Assembly: GCF_000423585.1 (NCBI RefSeq)
Contig: NZ_AUIG01000002.1
Span: 124,001-188,000 of the forward strand
Reading direction: 5' to 3'
Length of the DNA stretch: 64,000 nt
Origin: Salinimicrobium xinjiangense DSM 19287
Lineage (GTDB): Bacteria; Bacteroidota; Bacteroidia; Flavobacteriales; Flavobacteriaceae
Shown here: positions 8,745 through 17,090 of the stretch, piece after piece
Position numbering within the stretch: the stretch's first letter is position 1
Layout of the letters: every line of letters starts with the position of its first letter
Made by a program: the position numbers and the translations under genes
Notes under the pieces: generated by a model
What the model saw: the letters and a program-made list of their open reading frames with translations, nothing else
Databases searched by the model: none
Told to the model about the DNA's origin: nothing

Positions 8745-9830
8745 ATGGAATTACTCATTTTATACGCCGTACTGGCAATTTTTTTCTCCTTCATGTGCTC
8801 CATTCTGGAGGCGGCTTTTCTCAGTTTCACCCCATCCTTTTTGAAGATCAAACTAAGGGAAGGAAAAAGCTACGCCCACACTCTTACCAGATTTAAACAG
8901 GATGTGGACAAGCCCCTAATAGCAATTCTTACCATCAATACAATTGCTCACACTGTGGGCGCGATCCTTGTAGGTGTACAGGCAGAAAAAGTTTACGGAG
9001 ACGGTGGAAATGCGGTGGGAATAGTATCGGCAATAATGACTCTGGCCATTTTAATTGTTTCTGAAATCATTCCAAAGACCATTGGCGCCACCTACTGGAA
9101 AAATCTGGGAAATTTCACTGCTAAATCCCTTAAAGCCTTTGTTATTCCGCTGAAGTATACCGGAATTCTTTACCTCATGATGCTCACCACTAAACTAATA
9201 GGAAAATCGGCTCACGTGAGCTCGATGAGCAGGGAAGAATTCATTGCTATAACCGATGTTGCTGAAGAAGAAGGAGTTTTTGAAGAACAGGAGACGACGG
9301 TGATCAAGAACATGCTGATCTTCAAAAGGGTAAAGGCGAAGGACGTAATGACACCATTTTCTGTCGCCGTGACCGAAGATGAAAATACCACCATTGAAAA
9401 ATTCCACAGTGAACATCGCAATCTTAAGTTTTCCCGCATTCCGGTATATAACAAGCGGCAGAATAATATCACCGGATTTGTTTTAAAAGATGACATCCTC
9501 GAGGAAATGCTTGACGAGAAAGGTAAAGAACCATTGAGCGTTTTAAAAAGAGATATTCCCATTACCTCTGAAGATACTCCCATTCCAAAATTATTTGACC
9601 GGTTCATACAGGAAAGAACCCACCTCGCTATGGTTGTAGATGATTACGGGAATACCATTGGCCTGGTCACTATGGAAGACATTATTGAAACTCTAATGGG
9701 GCTGGAGATCATGGATGAAAGTGACAATGTAGAGGACATGCAGGTGCTGGCGCGTCAAAACTGGGAGAAAAGAGCAAAAAAATTAGGACTTTTAAAGCAG
9801 GATCAGGACGGAGAAAAAAATGAAGAGTAA
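8745..9830 (+). CDS. CNNM/HlyC-CorC family membrane protein with CBS pair
   Basis: An inner-membrane protein with an N-terminal DUF21 (CNNM) domain of about four hydrophobic segments (residues 1-150) and two CBS domains (about 200-320; VKAKDVMTPFSVAV and GNTIGLVTMEDIIETLMG). Relatives act in magnesium or cobalt homeostasis; the label hemolysin used for them is historical. No C-terminal CorC_HlyC transporter-associated domain is visible, and the protein ends in a charged tail. The CBS pair probably senses adenine nucleotides. Its last 11 bases overlap the next gene. Confidence 0.88.
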   Translation: MELLILYAVLAIFFSFMCSILEAAFLSFTPSFLKIKLREGKSYAHTLTRFKQDVDKPLIAILTINTIAHTVGAILVGVQAEKVYGDGGNAVGIVSAIMTLAILIVSEIIPKTIGATYWKNLGNFTAKSLKAFVIPLKYTGILYLMMLTTKLIGKSAHVSSMSREEFIAITDVAEEEGVFEEQETTVIKNMLIFKRVKAKDVMTPFSVAVTEDENTTIEKFHSEHRNLKFSRIPVYNKRQNNITGFVLKDDILEEMLDEKGKEPLSVLKRDIPITSEDTPIPKLFDRFIQERTHLAMVVDDYGNTIGLVTMEDIIETLMGLEIMDESDNVEDMQVLARQNWEKRAKKLGLLKQDQDGEKNEE

Positions 9831-10296
9831 AGCTTTCCTAAAAACACCTCTTGGATATGCCCTTTTAGAAGGGGATGCTGCCGGAATTTCCAGGTTTATT
9901 CTTACTGATGAAGATAATTTGCCGAACACTACTCCTGCCCCCGAATTTACAGAAGCCGTAAGTCAGCTAGAGGAATACTTTGTGGGACAGCGAAAGGAAT
10001 TCGACCTGCAGCTGAATCCGCAGGGAACAGAATTTCAAAAGAGGGTATGGCAGGCGCTACAGGACATCCCATATGGGAAAACCACATCTTACATGGAGCT
10101 GTCAAAACAATTAGGTGATCCACTGGCTATTCGTGCCGTAGCCGCGGCAAACGGAAAAAATCCGCTTTGGATCCTTATCCCCTGCCATAGAGTAATTGGC
10201 AGCGACGGATCCTTAACCGGATATGCCGGCGGACTCTGGAGGAAAAAATGGTTGCTGGAGCACGAACAGCAGGAAAAACAACAAAGCCTGTTCTAA
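9820..10296 (+). CDS. ogt: Methylated-DNA--protein-cysteine methyltransferase
   Basis: A suicide DNA-repair protein that takes the alkyl group from O6-alkylguanine onto its own cysteine. The acceptor motif IPCHRVIG (Cys about residue 122), the following D-G-S-L-T-G-Y-A-G-G, and a helix-turn-helix region (F-Q-K-R-V-W-Q-A-L, I-P-Y-G-K-T-T-S-Y) are all present. At 158 residues it is an Ogt-type protein without the Ada regulatory domain. It overlaps the preceding CNNM gene by 11 bases, and its stop overlaps the next start (TAATG), so the three genes are probably cotranscribed. Confidence 0.95.
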   Translation: MKSKAFLKTPLGYALLEGDAAGISRFILTDEDNLPNTTPAPEFTEAVSQLEEYFVGQRKEFDLQLNPQGTEFQKRVWQALQDIPYGKTTSYMELSKQLGDPLAIRAVAAANGKNPLWILIPCHRVIGSDGSLTGYAGGLWRKKWLLEHEQQEKQQSLF

Positions 10297-11480
10297 TGAG
10301 AGGTCTCAAAAAAGCCATTTTAGGCATGCTTCTTTTTCTGGCTTTCGCGGTGATGCTGATCTATCTGTTCAATTTTGATTATATTTTTAAAGGAATCAGA
10401 ACCACCTATTTGCAGGGTTACACCACGGCTCACATTGATGATCATGTGAATTTCGCCAACCGCAAAATTGAAGCAGGAAACCATCAAGCCTGGCCAAATC
10501 ACTCGGAGTTTAACCAGTACGAACTAACACCGGCCCTGCAGGAAAAAAATGAAAAGGCCGGGACTATTGCTTTCCTCATCATCAAAAATGACAGTATCTG
10601 GTATGAGTCCTATGATGAAGATTACGGACCCGATTCGCATACAAATTCGTTTTCCATGGCCAAAAGCATTACTGCAGCACTACTGGGAAAAGCCATTTTT
10701 GACGGGTATGTAAAAAGTCTGGATCAACCGGTGGCCGATTTCTTTCCGCAGTTTGATAAGCGACTTACCTTGAGGCATCTGGTTTCCATGTCTTCGGGAT
10801 TGGACTGGAATGAAAATTATTATAATCCCTTCGGCATGACCGCCAGAGCTTATTTGGGTGAAAATATTCGCGACCTCGTGCTGGATCTTAAGGTTGTGGA
10901 AACACCGGGAGAGGAATTTGAGTATCTCAGCGGGAATACGCAATTACTGGGAATGGTGCTGGAAAAAGCTACAAGAATGAAACTTTCAGATTACCTGAGC
11001 CAAAGCTTCTGGAAACCTTTGGGAATGGAAAATGATGCGTTGTGGCAGCTGGATAGCGAGGAAAGCGGTATGGAGAAAGTCTATTGCTGCATCGCCTCCA
11101 ATGCCCGCGATTTTGCCCGTTTTGGTAAACTTTACAACAACTATGGAAAATGGACCGGAAAACAGGTGCTGGATTCGGCTTATATAGCAGAATCCATTCG
11201 GCCGCAGTTCGAAGATTATCCGCATTACGGCCTCGGAATCTGGCTTCAGGAATTTATGGGGCAGGAAGTATTTTACTTCCGAGGAATTCTGGGGCAGTAT
11301 GTAATTGTGCTTCCGCAGAAAGATGTAATTATAGTTCGGCTTGGAAAGGAAGGAGGCAAAGTTCCCGATGATAAGGAACACCCGAATGATTTTTATTTCT
11401 ATCTTGAGGAGGTGTTAAAAATGCTTCCGCAGGATGATAAAAAAGATTGCCTTAAAGAATCTGCTGTTTCTCGATATTGA
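10296..11480 (+). CDS. Serine hydrolase of the beta-lactamase (class C/EstB-like) family
   Basis: A 394-residue membrane-anchored hydrolase. One helix (about residues 6-28) is followed by a periplasmic beta-lactamase fold with the SxxK nucleophile in SMAK (near residue 120), a tyrosine motif YLSGN (near 209), and a C-terminal region rich in G-L-G-I-W. The start is the ATG overlapping the ogt stop (TAATG at 10294-10298); the longer frame beginning at 10248 lies inside ogt. Relatives include D-aminopeptidases, esterases and 6-aminohexanoate hydrolases, so resistance should not be inferred. The last 47 bases overlap the next gene. Confidence 0.85.
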   Translation: MRGLKKAILGMLLFLAFAVMLIYLFNFDYIFKGIRTTYLQGYTTAHIDDHVNFANRKIEAGNHQAWPNHSEFNQYELTPALQEKNEKAGTIAFLIIKNDSIWYESYDEDYGPDSHTNSFSMAKSITAALLGKAIFDGYVKSLDQPVADFFPQFDKRLTLRHLVSMSSGLDWNENYYNPFGMTARAYLGENIRDLVLDLKVVETPGEEFEYLSGNTQLLGMVLEKATRMKLSDYLSQSFWKPLGMENDALWQLDSEESGMEKVYCCIASNARDFARFGKLYNNYGKWTGKQVLDSAYIAESIRPQFEDYPHYGLGIWLQEFMGQEVFYFRGILGQYVIVLPQKDVIIVRLGKEGGKVPDDKEHPNDFYFYLEEVLKMLPQDDKKDCLKESAVSRY

Positions 11481-12147
11481 AACAGTTCCGGAAAATGCTG
11501 AATTCAGCGAACTATCAGAAGAGAAACAAAAGCTTTGGGAGGCTAAATCCCAATATCAGCGAAAGGAAGATTTCACCGCCGCAGAATTTTATGATCGCGC
11601 GGGAATCTGGGCAGAATTTGGTAAGATCGTCTGCATCTCTGTAGGCCATTTTGCTTATCAGGGTGAAAAAAGAAGCTTTAGAACCACCTCGTTCCATGGG
11701 GAGGAAAGTAAGCTGCTGCTGGAATTCAGGAATTTACTTGACACGCATTTTGGAAGACCTCAGCACCTGCTTTGCGCTCATAACGGGAAGGAATTTGATT
11801 TTCCATACATCGCCAGGCGCATGCTCATCCACAGCATTGAATTGCCTAATAAACTTAATCTTTTTGGTAAAAAGCCCTGGGAAGTACCTCATCTTGACAC
11901 CCTGGAGCTTTGGAAATTTGGTGACTACAAACACTATACTTCTTTAAAACTTCTTTGTAACGTCCTGGGAATACCTTCTCCTAAAGAAGATATTGACGGC
12001 AGTGAAGTTCGCAATGTTTTCTATAATGAGGATGACCTGGATCGTATTGTCCGGTATTGTGAGAGAGATGTGGTTGCCATTGCACAGGTAATTCTCCGGC
12101 TTCGGCAGGAGCCTCTTTTGGAAGAAGATGAGATGCTTTCTGTTTAG
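11434..12147 (+). CDS. DEDD-type 3'-5' exonuclease (PolB-like exonuclease family)
   Basis: A 237-residue predicted exonuclease of the DnaQ-like superfamily (PF10108-type). Exo I is FLDIETVPE (D14, E16), Exo II lies in CAHNGKEFDFPYIARR (Asp about 122), and Exo III in YCERDVVAIAQ (Asp about 211). The spacing and the H-N-G-K-E-F-D sequence match the stand-alone family, which is common in Bacteroidetes. Its target is not known; DNA trimming or repair is the usual inference. The start lies 47 bases inside the preceding gene in another frame; no later ATG keeps Exo I intact. Confidence 0.85.
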   Translation: MIKKIALKNLLFLDIETVPENAEFSELSEEKQKLWEAKSQYQRKEDFTAAEFYDRAGIWAEFGKIVCISVGHFAYQGEKRSFRTTSFHGEESKLLLEFRNLLDTHFGRPQHLLCAHNGKEFDFPYIARRMLIHSIELPNKLNLFGKKPWEVPHLDTLELWKFGDYKHYTSLKLLCNVLGIPSPKEDIDGSEVRNVFYNEDDLDRIVRYCERDVVAIAQVILRLRQEPLLEEDEMLSV

Positions 12148-12212
12148 TTTTCCTTAAGGAATTGTTATTTATCCTGCTGCTTTTCAAAGTTTTAGTATCT
12201 TTAAGAAAGAGT

Positions 12213-12233
12213 TTCAAAAATGTCATTTTTGAA
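12213..12233. repeat. CAAAAATGnCATTTTTG palindrome, copy 1
   Basis: A perfect 10+1+10 palindrome around T12223, with arms TTCAAAAATG and CATTTTTGAA, in the gap before the 120-residue orphan gene. The same core recurs at 22149, 42240 and 47682. With the copy at 47682 the similarity extends into the flank (GAAG, two bases, then CTTATTT). Confidence 0.75.
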
Positions 12234-12268
12234 GCCGCTTATTTATTGTTTAATCTAAACGACCAGGT

Positions 12269-12631
12269 ATGTATTTGTATGTAGAACAGTGGAATGTAAC
12301 TAAAGCTTGGATGGATCTTTCAAAAGAAGATCGGCGGGCTTATATGAACAAAGTTAATGATGCTATTACACAAATGAGTCGTGACGGACTTGAAAATGTG
12401 GGATGGGCAATGAACGATGAACACACTCCATACAGAAGTGATTACAGGTATATGGCGGTTTGGAAATTACCGAATCTTGAAGCGGTTGAAAGCCTGGAAA
12501 AAGGAATTGAAGAAGCAGGTTGGCATAAATATTTTTCACAGGTGAATTCCCGCGGAAAGATATTACCACTACATGAAGCCATCGACTTCCTGGTAAATCT
12601 TGAGAAGCATTCGACTTCTATTTTGGAATAA
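12269..12631 (+). CDS. Small conserved-looking protein, possibly DUF6616
   Basis: A 120-residue soluble protein (MYLYVEQWN...). The alternation of beta strands and amphipathic helices, the aromatic residues, and the pattern YMAVWKLPNLEAVESLEKGIEEAGWHKYF suggest a dimeric alpha-beta barrel like those of small monooxygenase-like or stress proteins. I recall a DUF6616 family of this size but am not certain. No catalytic residues can be assigned. It stands alone, with a palindrome upstream and a hairpin cluster downstream. Confidence 0.6.
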   Translation: MYLYVEQWNVTKAWMDLSKEDRRAYMNKVNDAITQMSRDGLENVGWAMNDEHTPYRSDYRYMAVWKLPNLEAVESLEKGIEEAGWHKYFSQVNSRGKILPLHEAIDFLVNLEKHSTSILE

Positions 12632-12641
12632 TTTTACTGAA

Positions 12642-12747
12642 CCGCTGAAAGGGGTAGGTTTTATCCACCCCTTTCGGCGGCTTAGGGCCCCGAAAGCGGG
12701 TTCCTGTGGAATCAACCGCTTTCAGGGTTAAGAACCGCTGAAAGGTT
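12642..12747. repeat. Cluster of three hairpins between convergent genes
   Basis: The first hairpin pairs CCGCTGAAAGGGGT-A-GG (12642-12658) with CCACCCCTTTCGGCGG (12665-12680): 16 pairs, one G-T and one bulge. The second is CCCG-AAAG-CGGG (12689-12700). The third pairs the 12714-12725 segment with CTGAAAGGTT (12738-12747) with a two-base bulge. The block CCGCTGAAAG occurs twice directly and once inverted, so this is a composite repeat. It lies between convergent genes and probably acts as a bidirectional transcript end, although no T-run follows. Confidence 0.65.
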
Positions 12748-12759
12748 AACTCCTGGTTC

Positions 12760-13413
12760 TTATATCGCCATCTCTGGAATTTCTCCTTCTACGATTAGGG
12801 TTCCTTCTGTTGCTTCTTTGATCTCTTCCACGCTTACTCCCGGAGCTCTTTCCAGTAATTTGAAACCTTTATCGGTTACTTCCAGTACCGCAAGGTTGGT
12901 TACAATTTTTGTCACGCAACCTACTCCTGTTAAAGGTAGAGAACATTTTTTAAGCAGCTTTGATTCCCCTTCGCGGTTGGTGTGCATCATGGCTACAATA
13001 ATATTTTCTGCGCTGGCTACAAGGTCCATGGCGCCTCCCATTCCCTTTACCATCTTTCCGGGAATTTTCCAGTTGGCGATGTCGCCGTTCTCGGCTACTT
13101 CCATAGCTCCCAAAATGGTCAGATCTACATGCTGCCCCCTTATCATTCCAAAGCTCATAGCCGAATCGAAATAACTGGCTCCCGGTAAAGCTGTGATGGT
13201 CTGTTTTCCGGCGTTTATAAGATCGGGGTCTTCCTCTCCTTCAAAAGGAAATGGTCCCATTCCGAGAATTCCGTTTTCACTCTGGAATTCAACTTCTATA
13301 TCGTCGCGGACAAAATTTGCCACCAGAGTCGGTATCCCTATTCCTAGGTTGACATAGTAGCCATCCTTTACTTCCTGTGCGATTCGTTTTGCGATTCCGT
13401 TTTTATCTAACAT
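12760..13413 (-). CDS. scoB: 3-oxoacid CoA-transferase subunit B
   Basis: The catalytic subunit of a type I CoA-transferase that moves CoA between succinyl-CoA and a 3-oxoacid such as acetoacetate. The active-site glutamate sits in the SENG motif (QSENGILGMGPFP, about residue 45). The ATG at 13413 (MLDKNGIAKRIAQEV) matches the family N-terminus; the frame continues 12 codons upstream into an intergenic repeat and is not used. At 217 residues it is full length. It follows scoA after a 44-base gap that contains a hairpin, and the two form the heteromer. Confidence 0.93.
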   Translation of the reverse strand: MLDKNGIAKRIAQEVKDGYYVNLGIGIPTLVANFVRDDIEVEFQSENGILGMGPFPFEGEEDPDLINAGKQTITALPGASYFDSAMSFGMIRGQHVDLTILGAMEVAENGDIANWKIPGKMVKGMGGAMDLVASAENIIVAMMHTNREGESKLLKKCSLPLTGVGCVTKIVTNLAVLEVTDKGFKLLERAPGVSVEEIKEATEGTLIVEGEIPEMAI

Positions 13414-13432
13414 TTTAATGATTTGAAGATTT

Positions 13433-13457
13433 AGCCCCCAAAAACCCAAAGGGGGCT
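13433..13457. repeat. GCCCCC..GGGGGC hairpin in the scoA-scoB gap
   Basis: Arms AGCCCCC (13433-13439) and GGGGGCT (13451-13457) around AAAAACCCAA. It fills the 44-base gap between the two CoA-transferase genes. A second element of this type lies directly after the stop at 47600. In this position it could tune expression of scoB relative to scoA. Confidence 0.65.
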
Positions 13458-14165
13458 TTACAGAGTTTCCTTTTGTCTTACTGTTCGTTGCTCTATTCTT
13501 TTCTCGTAGTTCTTCCCTTGAAAAATCCTTTGAACAAAGATGCCGGGAATGTGGATCTGGTTCGGGTCGAGTTCACCCGGTTCTACCAGTTCCTCCACTT
13601 CGGCTACCGTAATTGTTGCAGCACCACACATCACCGGATTAAAATTTCTTGCTGTGCCTTTAAAAATGAGATTTCCGGCTTTGTCTCCTTTCCAGGCTTT
13701 GACGAAAGCAAAATCGGCTTTGTAGGCTTCTTCAAGCACATACATCTTACCGTTGAACTCGCGGGTTTCTTTTCCCATTGCCACCTCAGTACCGTAACCT
13801 GCCGGGGTGTAAATGGCAGGGAAGCCCTGTTGAGCTGCCTGGCATTTAGCTGCAAGTGTACCCTGAGGAGTTAGTTCGACCTCAAGTTCACCACTTAGCA
13901 TTTGCCGCTCAAATTCGGCATTCTCTCCTACGTAGGAGGAAACCATTTTATCGATCTGTTTCTTTTGTAGAAGTAAGCCTAGTCCGAAATCATCTACTCC
14001 GGCGTTATTTGAGATGCAGGTAAGATTTTTAAGATTGAGGCGCACAAGCTCAGAAATAGCATTTTCGGGAATTCCGCTTAATCCGAAGCCGCCGAGCATA
14101 AAGGTCATGCCATCATGAGCCCCTTCAAGTGCTTCAGAAACATTCCGTACAGTTTTATTGATCAT
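13458..14165 (-). CDS. scoA: 3-oxoacid CoA-transferase subunit A
   Basis: The 235-residue partner of scoB. The glycine-rich CoA-binding start [13 protein letters not shown] (about residues 25-37) and the central P-A-F-Y-T-P-type motif ([10 protein letters not shown]) are typical. The pair lets the cell activate acetoacetate, or recycle CoA, during amino-acid and short-chain-acid breakdown in the cytoplasm. Transcription starts in the gap before 14165. The intrinsic terminator of the pbp1A operon at 14183-14228 separates it from the genes upstream, so scoAB is an independent unit. Confidence 0.93.
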   Translation of the reverse strand: MINKTVRNVSEALEGAHDGMTFMLGGFGLSGIPENAISELVRLNLKNLTCISNNAGVDDFGLGLLLQKKQIDKMVSSYVGENAEFERQMLSGELEVELTPQGTLAAKCQAAQQGFPAIYTPAGYGTEVAMGKETREFNGKMYVLEEAYKADFAFVKAWKGDKAGNLIFKGTARNFNPVMCGAATITVAEVEELVEPGELDPNQIHIPGIFVQRIFQGKNYEKRIEQRTVRQKETL

Positions 14166-14182
14166 TGTTGATGGTTTTATTC

Positions 14183-14228
14183 CGAAAAATACAAAAAAAT
14201 AAAGGCCTTTTGCAATGCAAAAGGCCTT
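14183..14228 (-). terminator. Intrinsic terminator of the ricT-gldH-pbp1A operon
   Basis: On the minus strand a perfect stem (AAGGCCTTTTGCA with its complement, 14202-14228) is followed by a T-rich tract (about 14201 down to 14183). It lies 34 bases past the pbp1A stop. Confidence 0.85.
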
Positions 14229-14261
14229 CTAATATTAATTTCGGAATTAAACCGGAAGATA

Positions 14262-16592
14262 TTAAAAATCCAATTCGTCGGGCAGACTGTCCTCATCGTC
14301 TATTCCACTCCTGCCATAGGTGCTGCAATCGGTTTGAATAGTAACGACTTCAGGCTTTGGAAAAGCGCCTTTAGCAACATTCAACTGCGAATCTGCATAC
14401 ACTTTTTTCATGTATATCCCCCAAATAGGTAGTGCCATAGTAGCTCCCTGTCCATAGGTGATACCGGGAAAATGAACCGCACGGTCTTCGGCGCCTACCC
14501 ATACTCCCGTGGTAAGATTAGGCACCATCCCAATAAACCAGCCGTCACTTTGGTTCTGAGTAGTTCCTGTTTTTCCGGCGATGGGAATTTCATTCCGATC
14601 AAAATCATAAGGGTATCCTGTTACGGCACGCTTATAATGATCGGCATTTACTGCCCAGTTTCCGCGCAAGCGTTGTCCGGATCCATACTGCGTTACCCCT
14701 TCAAGTAGATTTACCGTCACGTATGCAGCTTCTTTGCTAAGCACATCCCGGGTTTCGGGCACATGCTGATAAAGAATAGTTCCATTCTTGTCTTCTATCC
14801 TGGTCACAATTACCGGTTTCACATAAACCCCTTCATTGACAAAAGTACTATAGGCGGAAACCATTTCAAATACACTAAGATCTGCCGTACCCAAAGCAAT
14901 TGAAGGTACTTCAGGTATGTTCCTAGTGTCTACTCCAAGTTTATCAATAAGATCTATTACGGGTTTAGGTCCTGTACGATCAATAAGGCGCGCAGTAACT
15001 GTATTGACAGATTCTGCCAGTCCTCTTTTAAGACTGATCATTCCTGAATATTCCCCGTCACTGTTCTTGGGAGTCCAGTCATTTTGGTTTCCGTGTTTAC
15101 CCGCTTCAATTGTATGAAGGCTTCTGGGAAGCGTATCACATGGTGAAAGATGCAACTGGTCTATAGCTGTTGCATACACAAATGGTTTAAAAGTAGAACC
15201 TACCTGCCTCTTTGCCTGTTTAACATGGTCGTATTTGAAGTGTTTAAAATTTGTCCCTCCTACCCAGGCTTTTACTTCTCCCGTTTGAGGAGTCATAGAC
15301 ATCATTCCTGCCTGTAAAAAGGATTTATAATATACTATCGAGTCCCTTGGGGTCATTATGGTGTCCTTGTTCCCCTGCCAGGTAAAAACCTGCATCCGGG
15401 TCTTGGTATTAAAGGATTCTGCAATCTCCTCATTGGAAAGTCCCTTTTCCTTTAAAATTCTCCAGCGATCACTACGGCGCATAGCATCATTTATTAGCTT
15501 AGTGCGTTCTTCAAGAGAAATATCCCTGAAAGGAGCCGTTTTATTATTTCTATTTTGCCTGTCGAATTCCTTTTGAATATGAGACAAATGCATTTCTACC
15601 GCCTCCTCGGCGTACTTTTGCATACGGCTGTCGATACTGGTGTAGATCTTTAATCCGTCGCGGTAAATGTTGTATTTATCACCGTCTGGTTTAGGATTCT
15701 TTTCAATCCAGTCCTTCATGAATCCCTGAAGATAAACTCTGAAATATGTTGCAATTCCCTCATCATGGCCCTGTGGAGTGAAAGTGATTTCCATTGGTAT
15801 TTGCTGAAGAGAATCTTTTTCTTCTTCAGTTATATAATCATTCTTAGCCATTTGCCCCAGAACAGTATTTCTTCTCTGCTCTACCAACTCCGGTCGCCGC
15901 ACGGGATTATAATATGCTGAATTCACTAGCATTCCCACCAGCACAGCAGATTCTTCAGGTTTGAGATCTTTAGGTTCTTTATCGAAATAAATTTTTGCGG
16001 CAGATCGTATACCTACCGCCTGGTAAATGAAATCATACTTGTTAAAGTACATGGTTATGATCTCCTCCTTAGTGTACTGCCGTTCAAGTCTTGTGGCGAT
16101 GATCCACTCTTTGAATTTTTGCATTACCCTTCCAACAAAACTCTGTGAAACATCCTGTGTGAAAAGTTGTTTTGCAAGCTGTTGAGAGATGGTACTTGCA
16201 CCTCCTCTTTCTCCCAGGTACACAGCGGCACGTATGGTGCCCCGGGCGTCAATTCCCGAATGTTCGTAGAAACGTTCATCCTCGGTAGCTACAAGAGCGT
16301 CTACAAGATGTTGAGGCAGATCCTCATACTTTACCGGAGTACGGTTTTCATTGTAATATTTTCCTAGGGTCTCACCATCTGAAGAAAAGATCTCTGTCGC
16401 CAGGTTGGTTTCAGGATTTTCCAATTCTTCAAAGGTAGGCATGGTTCCAAAAACGCCCCAACTTGCCAATAAAAAAAGGAGAACAATTGCCGATATTCCT
16501 ATTGCAAATATGGTCCAGAACCAGGACTTATAGCGGCTATATTCTTTTCTTTTAGCCGCTTCTTTATTTGCTTTTCCAGATGTTTTTGCCAT
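14262..16592 (-). CDS. pbpA/mrcA: Penicillin-binding protein 1A, bifunctional transglycosylase/transpeptidase
   Basis: Class A PBP of 776 residues that polymerises and cross-links peptidoglycan. After one N-terminal helix (about 27-50) come the GT51 domain with EDERFYEHSGID (near 105) and GGASTISQQLAKQLF, then the transpeptidase with SxxK in STFK (near 465), SxN in SVN, and KTG in AGKTGTTQNQSDGWF (near 672). The charged N-terminus (M-A-K-T-S-G-K-A) is cytoplasmic. It begins just past the gldH stop and is last in the ricT-gldH-pbp1A run, an order I know from other flavobacteria. A terminator follows. Confidence 0.95.
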   Translation of the reverse strand: MAKTSGKANKEAAKRKEYSRYKSWFWTIFAIGISAIVLLFLLASWGVFGTMPTFEELENPETNLATEIFSSDGETLGKYYNENRTPVKYEDLPQHLVDALVATEDERFYEHSGIDARGTIRAAVYLGERGGASTISQQLAKQLFTQDVSQSFVGRVMQKFKEWIIATRLERQYTKEEIITMYFNKYDFIYQAVGIRSAAKIYFDKEPKDLKPEESAVLVGMLVNSAYYNPVRRPELVEQRRNTVLGQMAKNDYITEEEKDSLQQIPMEITFTPQGHDEGIATYFRVYLQGFMKDWIEKNPKPDGDKYNIYRDGLKIYTSIDSRMQKYAEEAVEMHLSHIQKEFDRQNRNNKTAPFRDISLEERTKLINDAMRRSDRWRILKEKGLSNEEIAESFNTKTRMQVFTWQGNKDTIMTPRDSIVYYKSFLQAGMMSMTPQTGEVKAWVGGTNFKHFKYDHVKQAKRQVGSTFKPFVYATAIDQLHLSPCDTLPRSLHTIEAGKHGNQNDWTPKNSDGEYSGMISLKRGLAESVNTVTARLIDRTGPKPVIDLIDKLGVDTRNIPEVPSIALGTADLSVFEMVSAYSTFVNEGVYVKPVIVTRIEDKNGTILYQHVPETRDVLSKEAAYVTVNLLEGVTQYGSGQRLRGNWAVNADHYKRAVTGYPYDFDRNEIPIAGKTGTTQNQSDGWFIGMVPNLTTGVWVGAEDRAVHFPGITYGQGATMALPIWGIYMKKVYADSQLNVAKGAFPKPEVVTIQTDCSTYGRSGIDDEDSLPDELDF

Positions 16593-16595
16593 CTA

Positions 16596-17090
16596 CTATT
16601 CTTGTTGTTTAATGTCTTCTATTCTAAAACCTACTTCGGTGATACCATCAAGGTTTTCAATGCCTTTGATACTGTCCCGCTTTCTCATAGCCTGTTGAAT
16701 GGTAACAGTATATTCCCCTGCTTCGGTAAATCTGATATTTTCCTTATACCAGAGCTTGCTTTCCTTTACATCACCAAAGCCCGTGCCAAGCCATTCTCCG
16801 GAAGGCGCAGCCATCTCATACTGAAGGGTATCGCTAATCACTTTGCCGTGAGGAAAGTTGAGTTCTGTGATCAAATAAAGGTTACTGAAGTTATAATCTG
16901 AATTGTTCCTTAAGTTGATAAACAAATTATAATTGTTAACCGTATCTGGTGCTTCAAAATTAAATTTCACCAGTGAATCCCTGTGCCATTCTCCGGGGAC
17001 TGATTTATAATCATCAAAAACCCGGGTTTCGTCACATGATGCAAAAAATAAAAGTCCCAAAAAGAGGAATAAAACAGCTCCTTTAGTCAT
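16596..17090 (-). CDS. gldH: Gliding motility lipoprotein GldH
   Basis: A 164-residue lipoprotein required for gliding and chitin use in Flavobacterium johnsoniae. The ATG at 17090 gives a typical lipobox (LLFFASC, Cys19); the frame continues 33 codons upstream, but that part is the ricT gene read out of frame. The mature part begins C-D-E-T-R-V-F-D-D-Y and includes W-Y-K-E-N-I-R-F and V-G-F-R-I-E-D, which fit GldH. The start overlaps the ricT stop by eight bases. It is expected to face the periplasm or sit in the outer membrane. The biochemical role is unknown. Confidence 0.92.
   Translation of the reverse strand: MTKGAVLFLFLGLLFFASCDETRVFDDYKSVPGEWHRDSLVKFNFEAPDTVNNYNLFINLRNNSDYNFSNLYLITELNFPHGKVISDTLQYEMAAPSGEWLGTGFGDVKESKLWYKENIRFTEAGEYTVTIQQAMRKRDSIKGIENLDGITEVGFRIEDIKQQE

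Noticed and set aside
10248-10295. Upstream start for the serine hydrolase
   Set aside because: The extra codons are the ogt gene read out of frame; the ATG overlapping the ogt stop gives a proper membrane anchor.
10296-11480. Possible antibiotic-resistance beta-lactamase
   Set aside because: The SxxK hydrolase family is broad; the membrane anchor and the motifs fit esterase or aminopeptidase relatives equally well and nothing indicates drug hydrolysis.
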